NCBI RefSeq assembly: GCF_000725495.1
Contig: NZ_JNZD01000021.1
Coordinates: forward strand, 186,001-250,000
Origin: Streptomyces aureus
Lineage (GTDB): Bacteria; Actinomycetota; Actinomycetes; Streptomycetales; Streptomycetaceae
DNA: 64,000 bases
Reading direction: 5' to 3'
Both the position numbers and the translations under genes were made by a program. The notes beneath the pieces are model-generated. The model made no database searches, was not told the DNA's origin, and worked only from the letters and a program-made list of their open reading frames with translations. Shown here piece after piece: positions 1 to 8,776 of the stretch (position 1 is the first letter of the stretch; each line of letters opens with the position of its first letter).

Positions 1-2
1 TC

Positions 3-986
3 CACGCCCGGCTCGGCGCCGAGTTCGCCGCCCTGGCCGCCACCGTCGACCCCGGCGACCCCTGGTCGCACCCGGACGCGGCCGCCCTGGACCGGCTGTC
101 CGTGGGCGCCTGGCTGCGCTCCCGGCACGCCACCCCCGCCGTCGTCCGCCTGTGGGAGATCGGCCAGCTGGCCCTCGCCGGAGGCTCCTACGAGCGGATC
201 TCCCTGCTGGCCGCACTGCGCAAGAGCGCCGCCGTCCCCGCGTCCGGCCCGGGCGACTACGACTACGACGACTGGGAAGGACTGCGGCTCGCCGAGGGCT
301 CGGCGACCCTGGCCGAGGTGATGGGCCGCGAACTCGGCCCGCGCGTCCGCCTCGGCTCACCGGTCGCCGCCCTCGACATACGCCCCGGCCGCTGCACCGT
401 CCGCCTAGTCACCGGCGAGGTCCTCACCGCCGGGGCCGTCGTGAGCGCCCTGCCCGTGGGACCGCTGCGGTCCGTCGCCGTCAGCGGCGTGAGCGAGGCG
501 CGCCTCGCCTCCCTGCACCGGCAACGGCAGGCGACGGCAGCCAAGTTCGCCGCCGTCTACGACCGTCCCTTCTGGCGCGCGGACGATCTGAACGGCCTCT
601 CCGAGTCCGAGGGCGTCCTCGGCAGCACCTGGCCCCAGAACGAAGGCGTCCTGTCCGCACTGATCCCGCCGGAGCGCTACGGCGTCCTGCTGGGCACCCC
701 GCCCCAGCTGCGCACCCCCGAACTGCTCGCCGAGATCGCCGGCCTGTACGGCGACGAGGCCCGCCGACCGCTCACCTGCTACCTGCGGCTGTGGGGCAGC
801 GACCCCTGGACACAGGGCTACGTCACCCAGTGGCCGCCGGGCGAGGTGATGGCCGTGGGGCCGTCGCACGGCACCCACGAACCCCCGTTCTACGTCTGCG
901 GATCCGAACAGTGGGTCGCCGGATACATGGAAGGCGCCGTCCGCACCGGCCGCGCCGCAGCGAAGGAGGCACTGCTCCGTGGCTGA
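3..986 (+). CDS. FAD-dependent amine oxidase, 3' part (5' end outside the window)
   Basis: C-terminal two thirds of a flavin amine oxidase (monoamine/polyamine oxidase family), which oxidises an amine to an aldehyde with release of ammonia and H2O2. The frame is open from the first bases, so the N-terminal Rossmann FAD site is upstream of the window. Visible are the substrate-domain region (VGAWLRSRHATPAVVRLW), the strand before the second FAD contact (VVSALPVGPLRSV) and the C-terminal FAD-binding end (YVCGSEQWVAGYMEGAVRTG), where the family normally has G-x-E plus GYMEGA. It overlaps the next gene by 8 nt, so the two are co-transcribed and the aldehyde it makes is the likely substrate of that dehydrogenase. 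The exact amine cannot be read from the sequence. Confidence 0.85.
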   Translation, partial: HARLGAEFAALAATVDPGDPWSHPDAAALDRLSVGAWLRSRHATPAVVRLWEIGQLALAGGSYERISLLAALRKSAAVPASGPGDYDYDDWEGLRLAEGSATLAEVMGRELGPRVRLGSPVAALDIRPGRCTVRLVTGEVLTAGAVVSALPVGPLRSVAVSGVSEARLASLHRQRQATAAKFAAVYDRPFWRADDLNGLSESEGVLGSTWPQNEGVLSALIPPERYGVLLGTPPQLRTPELLAEIAGLYGDEARRPLTCYLRLWGSDPWTQGYVTQWPPGEVMAVGPSHGTHEPPFYVCGSEQWVAGYMEGAVRTGRAAAKEALLRG

Positions 987-2412
987 CAACGCCCTCCCGG
1001 CAACCGTCCTCAACCACATCGACGGCAAGGAGACACCCGCCGCGTCGGGTGCCACCCTGCGCCTGATCGACCCGGCCACCGGACGCCTCCACGGCACCGC
1101 TCCGCTCTCCGGCACCGACGACGTCGACAACGCCTGCCGCGCGGCCGAGAACGCCGGGCACGTGTGGTCGGCCACCACCCCGCAGCAGCGCCAGGGAGCG
1201 CTGCTGCGCATCGCCGACGCGCTGGAGCGGCACGCCGACGCCGTGGCGAGCGCCGAGGTCGCCGACACCGGCAAACCCCGTGCCCTCTTCCTCGCCGACG
1301 AACTGCCCGCGATCACCGACGTGCTGCGCTACTTCGCCGGCGCCGCACGCAACCTGCCCGGCGCCGCGGCCGCCGAGTACACCCCCGGCCGCACCTCCGT
1401 GCTGCGCCGGGAACCCATCGGCGTCTGCGCGCAGATCACCCCGTGGAACTACCCGCTGATGATGGCCGTGTGGAAGATCGCCCCAGCGCTCGCCGCCGGC
1501 AACACCGTCGTCCTCAAACCGTCCGACAGCACGCCCTCCTCCGCCACGTTCCTGGCCCGGCTGGCCGCCGAGCACCTGCCGCCCGGTGTGCTCAACGTCC
1601 TCTGCGGCGACCGTGACACCGGCCGCCTGCTGGTCGCCCATCCCGCCGTGCGGCTCGTCGCCCTCACCGGGAGTGTCCGCGCCGGACAGCAGATCGCCGC
1701 GGCCGCGGCCGCCGACCTCAAACGGCTCCACCTGGAGCTCGGCGGCAACGCGCCCGTGCTGATCCACGAGGACGCCGACCTGGACGACGCCGTAGGACAG
1801 CTGTCGTCGCTGGCCTTCTACAATGCCGGCCAGGACTGCACCGCCGCCACCAGGGTCCTGGTCCACCACCGGATCCACGACGCCTTCCTCGACGCCTTCG
1901 CCGAACGGGCCGCCCAGCAGGTCCCCGGCGGCCCCGACGACCCGGACGCCGACTTCGGCCCGCTCAACAACGCGGCCCAGCTCGCCTCCGTACGCCGTCT
2001 GCTGGAGACCTTGCCCGACCATGCCGAGATCGTCACGGGAGGCGCGCAGCTGGACCGGCCCGGGTACTTCCACCAGGCCACGGTGGTCGCGGGGGTGCGC
2101 CAGGACGACGAGATCGTGCAGAGCGAGGTGTTCGGTCCGGTCGTGACGGTCCAGCCGTTCACCGACGAGTCCGAGGCCTTCGAACTGGCCAACGCCGTAC
2201 CGCAGGGACTCGCCGCCAGCGTGTGGACACGCGATCACGACCGGGCCATGCGCGCGAGTCGCGCCCTGCGCACCGGAATCGTCTGGGTCAACACCCACGG
2301 CACCACGGTGTCGGAGATGCCGCACGGAGGGGTACGGCACTCCGGACACGGCAGCGACCTGTCGCTCACCGGACTGCTCGACTACACACAGGTCAAGCAC
2401 GTCATGCTGTGA
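979..2412 (+). CDS. NAD(P)-dependent aldehyde dehydrogenase (aminoaldehyde/betaine-aldehyde type)
   Basis: A 477-aa, full-length aldehyde dehydrogenase. Motifs in order: the cofactor region ITPWNYPLMMAVWKIAPAL, VLKPSD, the turn LTGSVRAGQQI, the general-base Glu in LELGGNAPVL, the nucleophilic Cys in YNAGQDCTAATRVLV, and the C-terminal SEVFGPVVTVQPF and MPHGGVRHSGHG. This pattern fits the gamma-aminobutyraldehyde/betaine-aldehyde branch. GTG start at 979 overlaps the amine oxidase, so it is translationally coupled. Inferred role: conversion of the amine-oxidase product to an amino acid, as in putrescine or similar amine breakdown. Confidence 0.92.
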   Translation: MADNALPATVLNHIDGKETPAASGATLRLIDPATGRLHGTAPLSGTDDVDNACRAAENAGHVWSATTPQQRQGALLRIADALERHADAVASAEVADTGKPRALFLADELPAITDVLRYFAGAARNLPGAAAAEYTPGRTSVLRREPIGVCAQITPWNYPLMMAVWKIAPALAAGNTVVLKPSDSTPSSATFLARLAAEHLPPGVLNVLCGDRDTGRLLVAHPAVRLVALTGSVRAGQQIAAAAAADLKRLHLELGGNAPVLIHEDADLDDAVGQLSSLAFYNAGQDCTAATRVLVHHRIHDAFLDAFAERAAQQVPGGPDDPDADFGPLNNAAQLASVRRLLETLPDHAEIVTGGAQLDRPGYFHQATVVAGVRQDDEIVQSEVFGPVVTVQPFTDESEAFELANAVPQGLAASVWTRDHDRAMRASRALRTGIVWVNTHGTTVSEMPHGGVRHSGHGSDLSLTGLLDYTQVKHVML

Positions 2413-2879
2413 CGGGCCGCCCTCACCCGCCGTCGCCCGACCGGTTCGCGCGGCGCCGCCTGCTCCTGCCGGCGGTGTCCAGCAGCCCGCCCAGGGTGAG
2501 CGTCACGGTCCCCACGACGCGGGCCCGGCGCGGTCCGCCGCGCTCGGCCCGGAAGACACAGACACATCTGCCCACGACGAGTGCCGGCACACCCAGCAGC
2601 GATACAACGACCAGGGACTTGCCTGGCGCAGCACGCTGCACAAGCGCGCCACCCGTGGGCTCCTGCGCCGGATGCGGATTCCCACGACAGCCTCTGTCAC
2701 GCCCTGTGCCCACTCCCCGGATACCCGTCCGGCTCGGGCTCGATGCCAGCCAGCGAGTGTCTCTACGCGCTCAGCGGTCATGAGGGCCGGGGGCACGCCC
2801 TTCGTCGCTGCCGCGAAGCGACATTCCGCCCCACGGACGGCGGATTGGAGGCCCTGGTCCGCAAGCCCGGTGCCTTCCC
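2413..2879 (+). other. No gene recognised (decayed sequence)
   Basis: About 470 bp between the aldehyde dehydrogenase and the IS21 remnant. Several overlapping open frames exist on both strands, as expected for GC-rich DNA, but none gives a recognisable product or a start with a ribosome-binding site. Probably the boundary debris of the IS21 insertion. Confidence 0.5.
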
Positions 2880-3325
2880 CCGGCGCGACCGCGCTCGACC
2901 AGGCCCGCTCCGCAGGGAAGTTCACCCCGGTCCACGGCGTCTGGTGGGCCGCGGCGGTCCGGGCCCACGGCGACACGGAGGGCACCCGGGCACTGATCGA
3001 CGTGCCGCTGCTGGGCCGCCACCTCCCGCACGAGCACATCGTCGCTGGCCTGGCCACCGCCCTCCGGGCGGGGGCGCTGACCGCGGACGCGGTCGCGTTG
3101 GAGGCCCGCAAGGCCGCCCAGACCGAGGACGAGCCCGCCGTCGAGGTTGCGGTGCCGAGGCTGGCCGCCGGGTCGGGATCGGCGAGCGTGACGTTCCTGC
3201 ACGAGTGGAAGCTCAACCACCTTCCGCCGGACACCAGGCCGCTGCCCTCGGTGACCCACTACGACCAGTTGCTCCGACACCGTCGCGCCGGCGGCGGTGA
3301 CCTGCGAGAGAGAGAAGCGCCATGA
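2880..3325 (+). pseudogene. istA: IS21-family transposase IstA, C-terminal fragment
   Basis: The last ~145 residues of an IS21-type transposase. Diagnostic stretches: FTPVHGVWWAAAVRAHGD, GTRALIDVPLLGRHLPHEH, AGLATALRAGALTADAVALE and HLPPDTRPLPSVTHYDQLL, all typical of the Streptomyces IstA tail that precedes IstB. The HTH and DDE catalytic domains (about 350 residues) are missing, so this copy cannot transpose. The frame stays open to the left of 2880, but that part does not look like IstA. Its stop overlaps the istB start by 4 nt (ATGA), the normal IS21 arrangement. Confidence 0.8.
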
Positions 3326-3966
3326 CCGCCATGCTGCCCCGCCGGCGGAACCTGACCGAGCAGGTCGCGACCACGGCCATCGACACGGCTTGCCGGCTGC
3401 TGCGGCTGCCGTCGATCCGCAACGAGTGCGCCGACCGGGCGGTCAAGGACCAGATGACCTACTGCGGCTTCCTCGCCGAGCTGCTGATGGCCGAGTGCGA
3501 CGACCGGGCCCTGCGCCGCTCCGAGCGGCGGATCAAGGCCGCCGGCTTCCCCCGGGACAAGTCGCTGCGGACCTTCGACTTCGACGCCAACCCCAACATC
3601 GACCCCGCCGTGATCAACGCCCTCGCCAGCTGCGAGTGGATCAAGAAGAGCCAGCCGCTCTGCCTGATTGGCGACTCCGGCACCGGCAAGTCCCACATGC
3701 TCATCGCCCTGGGCACCGAGGCCGCGATGCAGGGCTACCGGGTCCGCTACACCCTCGCCAGCAAGCTGGTGAACGAGCTGGTGGAGGCCGCCGACGAGAG
3801 GCAGCTGAACAAGACCACCGCCCGCTACGCCCGCGTCGACCTGCTCTGCATCGATGAGCTCGGCTACATGGAACTCGACCGCCACGGCGCCGAATTCCTC
3901 TTCCAGGACCTCACCGAGCGCGAGGAGAAGAACTGCGTCGCTATCGCCTCCAACGAGTCCTTCGGT
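3322..3966 (+). pseudogene. istB: IS21 helper ATPase IstB, N-terminal part (interrupted gene)
   Basis: AAA+ transposition helper. Residues 1-215 are intact: the helical N-terminus, Walker A GDSGTGKSHMLIAL, Walker B DLLCIDELGYM, and the sensor-1 region VAIASNESFG. After that the reading frame leaves the family sequence (KAHIFRRTRARQ) and runs on to a stop at 4045-4047. The missing continuation, GWTKTFTDPRL, is found 3.66 kb downstream at 7630. The gene has therefore been split by an insertion between 3966 and 7630. Confidence 0.88.
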
Positions 3967-4036
3967 AAAGCGCACATCTTCCGGCGAACCCGTGCCAGGC
4001 AGCGCCGAAACTTCACTACTCCCGGCAGCGACGCGG

Positions 4037-4450
4037 ATGCTGCATGATCGAGCGGTGCTGATCGAACTGGTGAGGGTCGCGAGGTTTCCCGGAAGTCCTT
4101 GGCTTGCAGATGTCCGGACCTCGTTCGGTCATACCGCGGTCCGATGGTGCGGGGATCGTGCTGCGGAGCCCGGCGAGTACCACGTCGAGTGGACGATCGA
4201 CGAGGACATCGTCTGGGGGCAGAACGCCAAGCCTGCTGTTGGTATCGGTCCCGGGCTCCGGACCGGCGGGCACTGCGTAGTTCTGCGGGGACGGCTGGGC
4301 CTCACTGAGGACGGTGCCGCCCTGCTGGACTTCGACGGCACGAATATCCTGCTGGACCTTGCTGATCCGCTGCCCGAAGATGTCGCCAATACGTGGGTCG
4401 AGCTCTTCCTCGAGCGCGAGAAGGTCAGCGTCTATCCGTACGTACTCTGA
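4037..4450 (+). CDS. Hypothetical protein, passenger of the recombinase element
   Basis: 137 aa from ATG 4037 (MLHDRAVLIELVRVARF); a GTG at 4055 is an alternative start. No transmembrane segment or signal peptide. The protein looks globular with alternating strands: HTAVRWCGDR, YHVEWTIDEDIVWGQN, ALLDFDGTNILLDLADP. I do not recognise the family. It is the only gene of the inserted element that reads toward the recombinases and ends 7 nt before the stop of the convergent recombinase. It could be cargo or a leftover of an older insertion. Confidence 0.6.
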   Translation: MLHDRAVLIELVRVARFPGSPWLADVRTSFGHTAVRWCGDRAAEPGEYHVEWTIDEDIVWGQNAKPAVGIGPGLRTGGHCVVLRGRLGLTEDGAALLDFDGTNILLDLADPLPEDVANTWVELFLEREKVSVYPYVL

Positions 4451-4457
4451 CCAGGGA

Positions 4458-6095
4458 TCAGGTTCTCTCCGACGCCCACTGCGACAAGCGGGTCTCGTCG
4501 ATGCGATCGGACAGATAGATCAAGGTGGCCTGTGGGTCCATGCCGAAGGCTGCGGCGACAAGTTTGGGGTCCATGGTGTTCACCAGGTCGAGGAGACGGG
4601 TGCTGCGGATCACGCGGGGCGGGAAGCCACAGTCGTCAAGAACGTGGGAGAGATAGGCAGTTGAGGCCGGGTATCGCCCGCTCTTTGTTCCTTTGGCGAC
4701 CACGACGTGGGGGTTGCTCGTCGGCCATGCCTCTCGGTGGGCGAGGCATCTCTGCAACACCGTCCAGGAAGCCGGATCCAAGGGAACGGGGTGAGGGCGT
4801 TTCCCGAGCCGGACGGTCTGGACTTGCTGGTCGATGTCGCTGACCTGCAGCATTCGCACCTCGGAGCTGGCGGCGCCATGCAGGAGAGCGAGCATTCCCA
4901 GCATCGCCTCATGCGGATGCACGTGCTCATTGGTTGTCCAGCGGCGGAACAGTTCGCGTTGCTGGTCGAGGGCGAGGGTCTGGCCGCGGAAGCCGTTCGT
5001 CTCCTTCGCGATCAGCTGGCGGGTGGGGTCGACCACCAGCATTCTCTGGGACCGCGCGAAGCGGAAGAACTGCCGCAGTACGGTCAGCCGCCGCTTGCGT
5101 CCCTTGGGCAGGACGGCGAGGAAGGCTTCGATGTCGTGCACGTCGACGAGGGCCCAGTCGATCTTGTCCCGGTCATCGACCAGGAAGAGTGCGAGGTCAC
5201 GCAGGGTGGCCAGGGCTGTCTCCAGGGTGAGATTGCTGCGAGGGCGGGTGCCGGCTCGGCGGGCTCGGTCCTGGGCCCGCATCCGGGAGGTATTGAAGGC
5301 GGCGACGGCTTGCCGCAGCGGCTCGGGAACGGCCTTGATGCGTCGTTGCCGTCGGCCGACGGCGAGCCGTTCGGCCTGGTCGGTGGGCAGGGCCAGGTGG
5401 TGGAGGGTGAAGAAGTCCTCGAGTGCGCGGGCGAAGGAGCCCATCGACCGTCCGGGCCTGCGGGATCTTTCCAGCAGAGACTGGGGAGAGATGGAGTGCC
5501 CGTCTTCCAGGAGTCGGCCGAGGTCGGTGACGAAGCCGCAGGCTCTGGCGGTGCAGTGCCGGGCGGCGACATGAGCGACGAAGTCCCCCAGCCAGGATGG
5601 TGGATGGGCGAGCCGGTCGCGGAGGTGTTCCCCGCGGATGAAGGGACGGCCAGGGTGCTTTTGCCAGCAGGCCGAGCACAGCCCCAGTCCGGCATGTCGC
5701 CGCAGCTGGCCGCACTCGCGGCAGGTGCGCGGAGGCTGCTTCTGCTGCCGGGGCCGTGAACAGTGACCGCACCAGCCGGTCGTCTCACGCAGATAGCCGG
5801 TCCTGCGGCAGCGCGGACACATCTGCTGGGCAGCCCGTTGTTCGGCCTTGCGCCGGCAGTCGCGGCACAGACGGTTCTGCGATGAGCGGACGGGGTGGCC
5901 GCATACCTCGCAGACGCGTGAGCAGATGATGCACCGGCCGGTGTCCTGCTGCAGAACACGGTCGCGGCCGCAGCCGGGGCAAACCGCCTTGGCGGCCTGC
6001 TCGTTCAGTCGGCGCCAGCACCGGCAGCAGTGCCGGCGGTCGAGATATCCGGCAGGGGCACTACAGGTGACGCAGTCGCGTTGCTTCTTGCCCAT
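4458..6095 (-). CDS. Zinc-ribbon tyrosine-recombinase-like protein (TnpB-like)
   Basis: 545 aa. The first ~150 residues hold a string of CxxC knuckles (CVTC, CCRC, CPGC, CIIC, CEVC, CRDC, CPRC, CGHC, CREC, CSAC), so several zinc ribbons. A SAM-like core-binding helical domain and a tyrosine-recombinase-like catalytic domain follow. In the catalytic part, the place of the first Arg reads GAASSEVRMLQVSDID instead of G-L-R-x-S-E. The H-x-x-R box is replaced by RVIRSTR, while a Tyr is present in ATLIYLSDRID. It therefore probably acts with the neighbouring recombinase rather than alone. ATG start 6095, 13 nt after the HTH gene; one operon with 6109 and 6420. Confidence 0.8.
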   Translation of the reverse strand: MGKKQRDCVTCSAPAGYLDRRHCCRCWRRLNEQAAKAVCPGCGRDRVLQQDTGRCIICSRVCEVCGHPVRSSQNRLCRDCRRKAEQRAAQQMCPRCRRTGYLRETTGWCGHCSRPRQQKQPPRTCRECGQLRRHAGLGLCSACWQKHPGRPFIRGEHLRDRLAHPPSWLGDFVAHVAARHCTARACGFVTDLGRLLEDGHSISPQSLLERSRRPGRSMGSFARALEDFFTLHHLALPTDQAERLAVGRRQRRIKAVPEPLRQAVAAFNTSRMRAQDRARRAGTRPRSNLTLETALATLRDLALFLVDDRDKIDWALVDVHDIEAFLAVLPKGRKRRLTVLRQFFRFARSQRMLVVDPTRQLIAKETNGFRGQTLALDQQRELFRRWTTNEHVHPHEAMLGMLALLHGAASSEVRMLQVSDIDQQVQTVRLGKRPHPVPLDPASWTVLQRCLAHREAWPTSNPHVVVAKGTKSGRYPASTAYLSHVLDDCGFPPRVIRSTRLLDLVNTMDPKLVAAAFGMDPQATLIYLSDRIDETRLSQWASERT

Positions 6096-6108
6096 CGCCG
6101 CCCGCCGG

Positions 6109-6423
6109 TCACAGAGGCGGCATCGACCGGCCCCTGGCGGAGGCAGCCTGCGGCAGGTCGGCGACTGGACGAGGAGGTGCGATGGGCCGTCCGACGGGGG
6201 TGGTGTCGACCTCGATCAGGTCGTTGGGGGTGCACTCCAGCGCGGTGCACAACGCGGCTAGCGTGGTCATCTTCACTTGAGAGGGTTCCTTGGTGAACAG
6301 CGCGGACACCGATGCCGAGGACAGTTCCAGGCCGGCCTTCTCGGCCAGCAGCCGCCGCAGTTCCGTCCCGGTCCACACCTTGCGCTGGGCGGCGGCCATC
6401 CGCAGCCGCCATTGGATCTTCAT
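6109..6423 (-). CDS. Small Xre-type HTH protein of the recombinase element
   Basis: 104 aa from ATG 6423, overlapping the stop of the upstream recombinase by ATGA, so coupled in translation. It is a Cro/C1-type helix-turn-helix: TGTELRRLLAEKAGLELSSA, SVSALFTKEPSQVKMTTLAA, LCTALECTPNDLIEVD. The length and fold match the small regulators that sit between the two recombinases of such elements. It may control excision or directionality (inference). The much longer open frame upstream of 6423 is antisense to the recombinase and was not used. Confidence 0.82.
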   Translation of the reverse strand: MKIQWRLRMAAAQRKVWTGTELRRLLAEKAGLELSSASVSALFTKEPSQVKMTTLAALCTALECTPNDLIEVDTTPVGRPIAPPRPVADLPQAASARGRSMPPL

Positions 6424-7502
6424 GCCGTGGTGTCCTTCCCGGTCATCTCGGCCAAAGTGCTGGCGACCGCGCGTTGGTAGGCGTCCTCGATGAAGGTCGC
6501 GGAGGGTCGGGCACATCGCATGGTCGAGCTGACGGTCCAGTGACCGAGCATCTGCTGGATCGCGACGAGATCGACGCCACGTTCGTAGTTGTGCGTCGCG
6601 CAAGCTCGTCGCAGAGCATGCGGGCTGAATCGCTCTGATGCCGGGCGTCCTTCGAGTTCCATCAGATAGCGGAGCCGGTTGCGGATGGTCCCGCGATGCA
6701 GGCTGCCGCCGGACTCGTCGGCGAAGAGCACCGGCGAGTCGGGGAACTTGGGCCGCACGTCCTCCAGGAACCACCGCAGCACCAGGTCCAGGCCGTCGAG
6801 CATGGGCACCCAACGAGGCCGCGGCCCGGACGTGTGGGCTCCCTTGCCGAAGCGGACGTGGAGCTTGCCGAACGGACCTCGGGTGAAGTGCAGGTCCGGC
6901 TTCTCCAGCAGCGATGCCTCCTCCGAGCGGAGACCAGCGTGACACAGCGTCCGGAACATCGCATAGTCCCTCGCTGCGGGTCCGTACTTCCTCGCGGTCG
7001 CGATCCTCTGCTTCATGAAGTCGAAGAACTCCGTCACCCGCTCCGGTGTCGGCGGCGGCAGCAGGGCCGGCGAATCGTCCCCGACATGACGGGAAGCGTT
7101 GAACTCGTCGACCGGGCAGACCAGACGGGCGCCGAATGCAGCCTCGATCTCGGCCGCCTTGCGGGCCTGCAGGAACCGGTGGAAGCTCTTGAAAATCTGC
7201 ACGTACTCACGGCGGGTCGACGTCTTGCGGCCCTGAACGGCCAGGTCACCCACCACGCGGTCGATGTCCTCGGGCGTGACTTCCCAAGCAGGCCGTCCCA
7301 GTGCGGTGAGTGTCCGCTCCAGCAGTCCGATGTCGTTGTCGACGGTCACCGGGCTGAACCCGCGGGCCCGCCACGAGGCGACGAACGCGTCGACGCACAT
7401 GGTCTGGAACTGCCACGGCTCCGTGGTCAGCGGCTCCTGCGGGACGGCCCCGCCCGCGATGACCTGCAGTCTCGCCTCGGCCACCGGCACGCCTTCCCGC
7501 AC
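6420..7502 (-). CDS. Tyrosine recombinase (TnpA-like) with mutated nucleophile
   Basis: About 360 aa if started at GTG 7502 (MREGVPVAEARLQ); TTG 7514 is also possible. Earlier starts would read antisense through istB and are rejected. Domains: SAM-like core-binding domain (FVASWRARGFSPVTVDNDI) and catalytic domain with Arg I in CHAGLRSEEASLL, HALRRACATHN (H-x-x-R) and MLGHWTVSSTMR. The catalytic Tyr should follow in MRYxxPSATF, but the sequence reads MRCARPSATF, a TGT codon where TAT is expected. The protein is thus likely unable to cleave DNA. It is the first gene of the three-gene operon. Confidence 0.82.
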   Translation of the reverse strand: MREGVPVAEARLQVIAGGAVPQEPLTTEPWQFQTMCVDAFVASWRARGFSPVTVDNDIGLLERTLTALGRPAWEVTPEDIDRVVGDLAVQGRKTSTRREYVQIFKSFHRFLQARKAAEIEAAFGARLVCPVDEFNASRHVGDDSPALLPPPTPERVTEFFDFMKQRIATARKYGPAARDYAMFRTLCHAGLRSEEASLLEKPDLHFTRGPFGKLHVRFGKGAHTSGPRPRWVPMLDGLDLVLRWFLEDVRPKFPDSPVLFADESGGSLHRGTIRNRLRYLMELEGRPASERFSPHALRRACATHNYERGVDLVAIQQMLGHWTVSSTMRCARPSATFIEDAYQRAVASTLAEMTGKDTTA

Positions 7503-7629
7503 CTGAACAGTCAAGGCAGCACATTGAAAACCAGGGGGCCACCGCGAGAACCTAACGAGGACCGCAGGGATGGGATACGGGCAGGTGGCAGCAGCAACTC
7601 TTGTGAGGGAACAAGTGCCAGCCCCAGAT

Positions 7630-7768
7630 GGCTGGACCAAGACGTTCACCGACCCCCGCCTCTGCGCGGCCATCGTCGACCGCCTCACCTTCAACGGAAC
7701 ATCATCGAGACCGGCACCGACTCGCCAGCACCCGGGCGCGCGCCGAAGCACCCGCCAAGGCTGGCTGA
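7630..7768 (+). pseudogene. istB: IstB, C-terminal part after the insertion
   Basis: It starts with GWTKTFTDPRLCAAIVDRL, which continues the IstB sequence broken at 3966. After FNG a small indel shifts the frame: the original IIETGTDS is readable in another frame and a few codons (YRL) are lost before ASTRARAEAPAKAG and the TGA at 7766-7768. So besides the large insertion, the istB end has decayed independently. Confidence 0.85.
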
Positions 7769-7780
7769 CCACTGCATGCC

Positions 7781-8776
7781 TCAGCCTGATGGTCCTTCAT
7801 CCCAAGGATCGGCAAGCACTGTTCCGGGGATGTTCACCGTGAGCATTTCGTCGATGCAGTTGCGCAGCGCGAGACCGGGGGCGTCGGTCCAGGTGAGCCA
7901 TGGCACCGGCTGGAGCAGGGCGTCGTACTGGGGAATGCCGGGGTCGGTGAGGAGGGTTCGGAGTTCGTCGGGGACGGGGTCGGTAACCAGGCACAGCCAG
8001 GCCAGGCCGGCGCCGATGCGGACCTCGGGTGGCCGTCCCGGGTCCGACCAGAGGTCCCGGGCCCACCGGTGAGCGTGGTCGTCCTGGTGTTCGCGGGCGA
8101 GTTGGGCGATCGCCAGGATCAGGCTCACCCGGACCACCGCGTCGTCTTCGTTCGCCAGCCTGAATCGCAGGGCCGAGGAGACACGTGGGACCTCGTCGGT
8201 CACTGCCGCCAGGACGTAGGCGGTCACGGAGCGGACCTCGGGGTTGGGGTCGGAGAGAAGCGGGAGCAGGAGGGGCAGGTCGTCCGTGACCGCTTGACGG
8301 GCGGCTTGGATCGTCCAGTCCACCGGGCACATCGTGCTGCCCTCGATCAGCAGCGGTTCCTCGGCGACTTGGAGCAGGCCTTCGCGCGATCCGTCTCCCA
8401 TGTGCTGGCATCGGCCGATCTCGGCGACCAGGCGAAGGGTTCGGGCGCGGAGCGCAGGGTGCCCGGCCGTCGCAGTCCGGAGCAGGAACGGCACCGCCAG
8501 TGCCCCCACTGCGATCGTGCTGCCCTGGTGGTGAAGATTGATCCAGAGCTGCCACAAAGCCTTGTCGGCGGCTTCGGCGTCTGCGGAGCCGAGCGTTGTG
8601 AGGAGACCGGGGATCTCCTCGCCCGGGCCGTAGAAGTGCCGAAACCGCTGCCAGGGGACTTCCTCGCACCTGAACCCGTCCTTGGCCTCCGGCGGGATCG
8701 CGCCCACGGCCGTCCGCACGTCGCAATCCGTGCCGACCCACCGTTCCGGCCAGCCAGCCCAAGGGTCGTCGTCCAT
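7781..8776 (-). CDS. HEAT-repeat-type protein
   Basis: 331 aa, ATG at 8776. All-helical and built of repeated pairs of helices: ADKALWQLWINLHHQG, AVPFLLRTATAGHPALRART, PLLLPLLSDPNPEVRSVTAY, DDAVVRVSLILAIAQLA, PPEVRIGAGLAWLCL. This is the pattern of HEAT/armadillo-like scaffolds. No enzyme motif and no signal peptide. Such cytoplasmic repeat proteins are common and uncharacterised in Streptomyces; two similar proteins lie in this window (here and at 12486). Function unknown. Confidence 0.75.
   Translation of the reverse strand: MDDDPWAGWPERWVGTDCDVRTAVGAIPPEAKDGFRCEEVPWQRFRHFYGPGEEIPGLLTTLGSADAEAADKALWQLWINLHHQGSTIAVGALAVPFLLRTATAGHPALRARTLRLVAEIGRCQHMGDGSREGLLQVAEEPLLIEGSTMCPVDWTIQAARQAVTDDLPLLLPLLSDPNPEVRSVTAYVLAAVTDEVPRVSSALRFRLANEDDAVVRVSLILAIAQLAREHQDDHAHRWARDLWSDPGRPPEVRIGAGLAWLCLVTDPVPDELRTLLTDPGIPQYDALLQPVPWLTWTDAPGLALRNCIDEMLTVNIPGTVLADPWDEGPSG

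Larger units (their letters stand above)
3967..7629. mobile_element. Tn554-like recombinase-trio element inserted in istB
   Basis: The two halves of istB match up exactly across this segment (SNESFG at the left edge, GWTKTF at the right), so the 3.66 kb between them is an insertion. It carries two tyrosine-recombinase-like proteins (about 360 and 545 aa) and a 104-aa HTH protein on the minus strand, plus one unrelated passenger gene on the plus strand. Two recombinases plus a small protein recall the TnpA/TnpB/TnpC trio of Tn554-type site-specific transposons; that assignment is inference. No target duplication is obvious (left ttcggtaaag, right ccagatggctgg). The larger element is probably inactive because of a lost catalytic Tyr (see the gene at 6420). 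Confidence 0.75.

Noticed and set aside
6109..6945. 278-aa frame covering the HTH gene
   Set aside because: The part before ATG 6423 is antisense to the recombinase; only the last 104 aa match an HTH protein.
7503..7772. 90-aa N-terminal extension of the recombinase
   Set aside because: It reads backwards through the istB fragment and lacks family resemblance.
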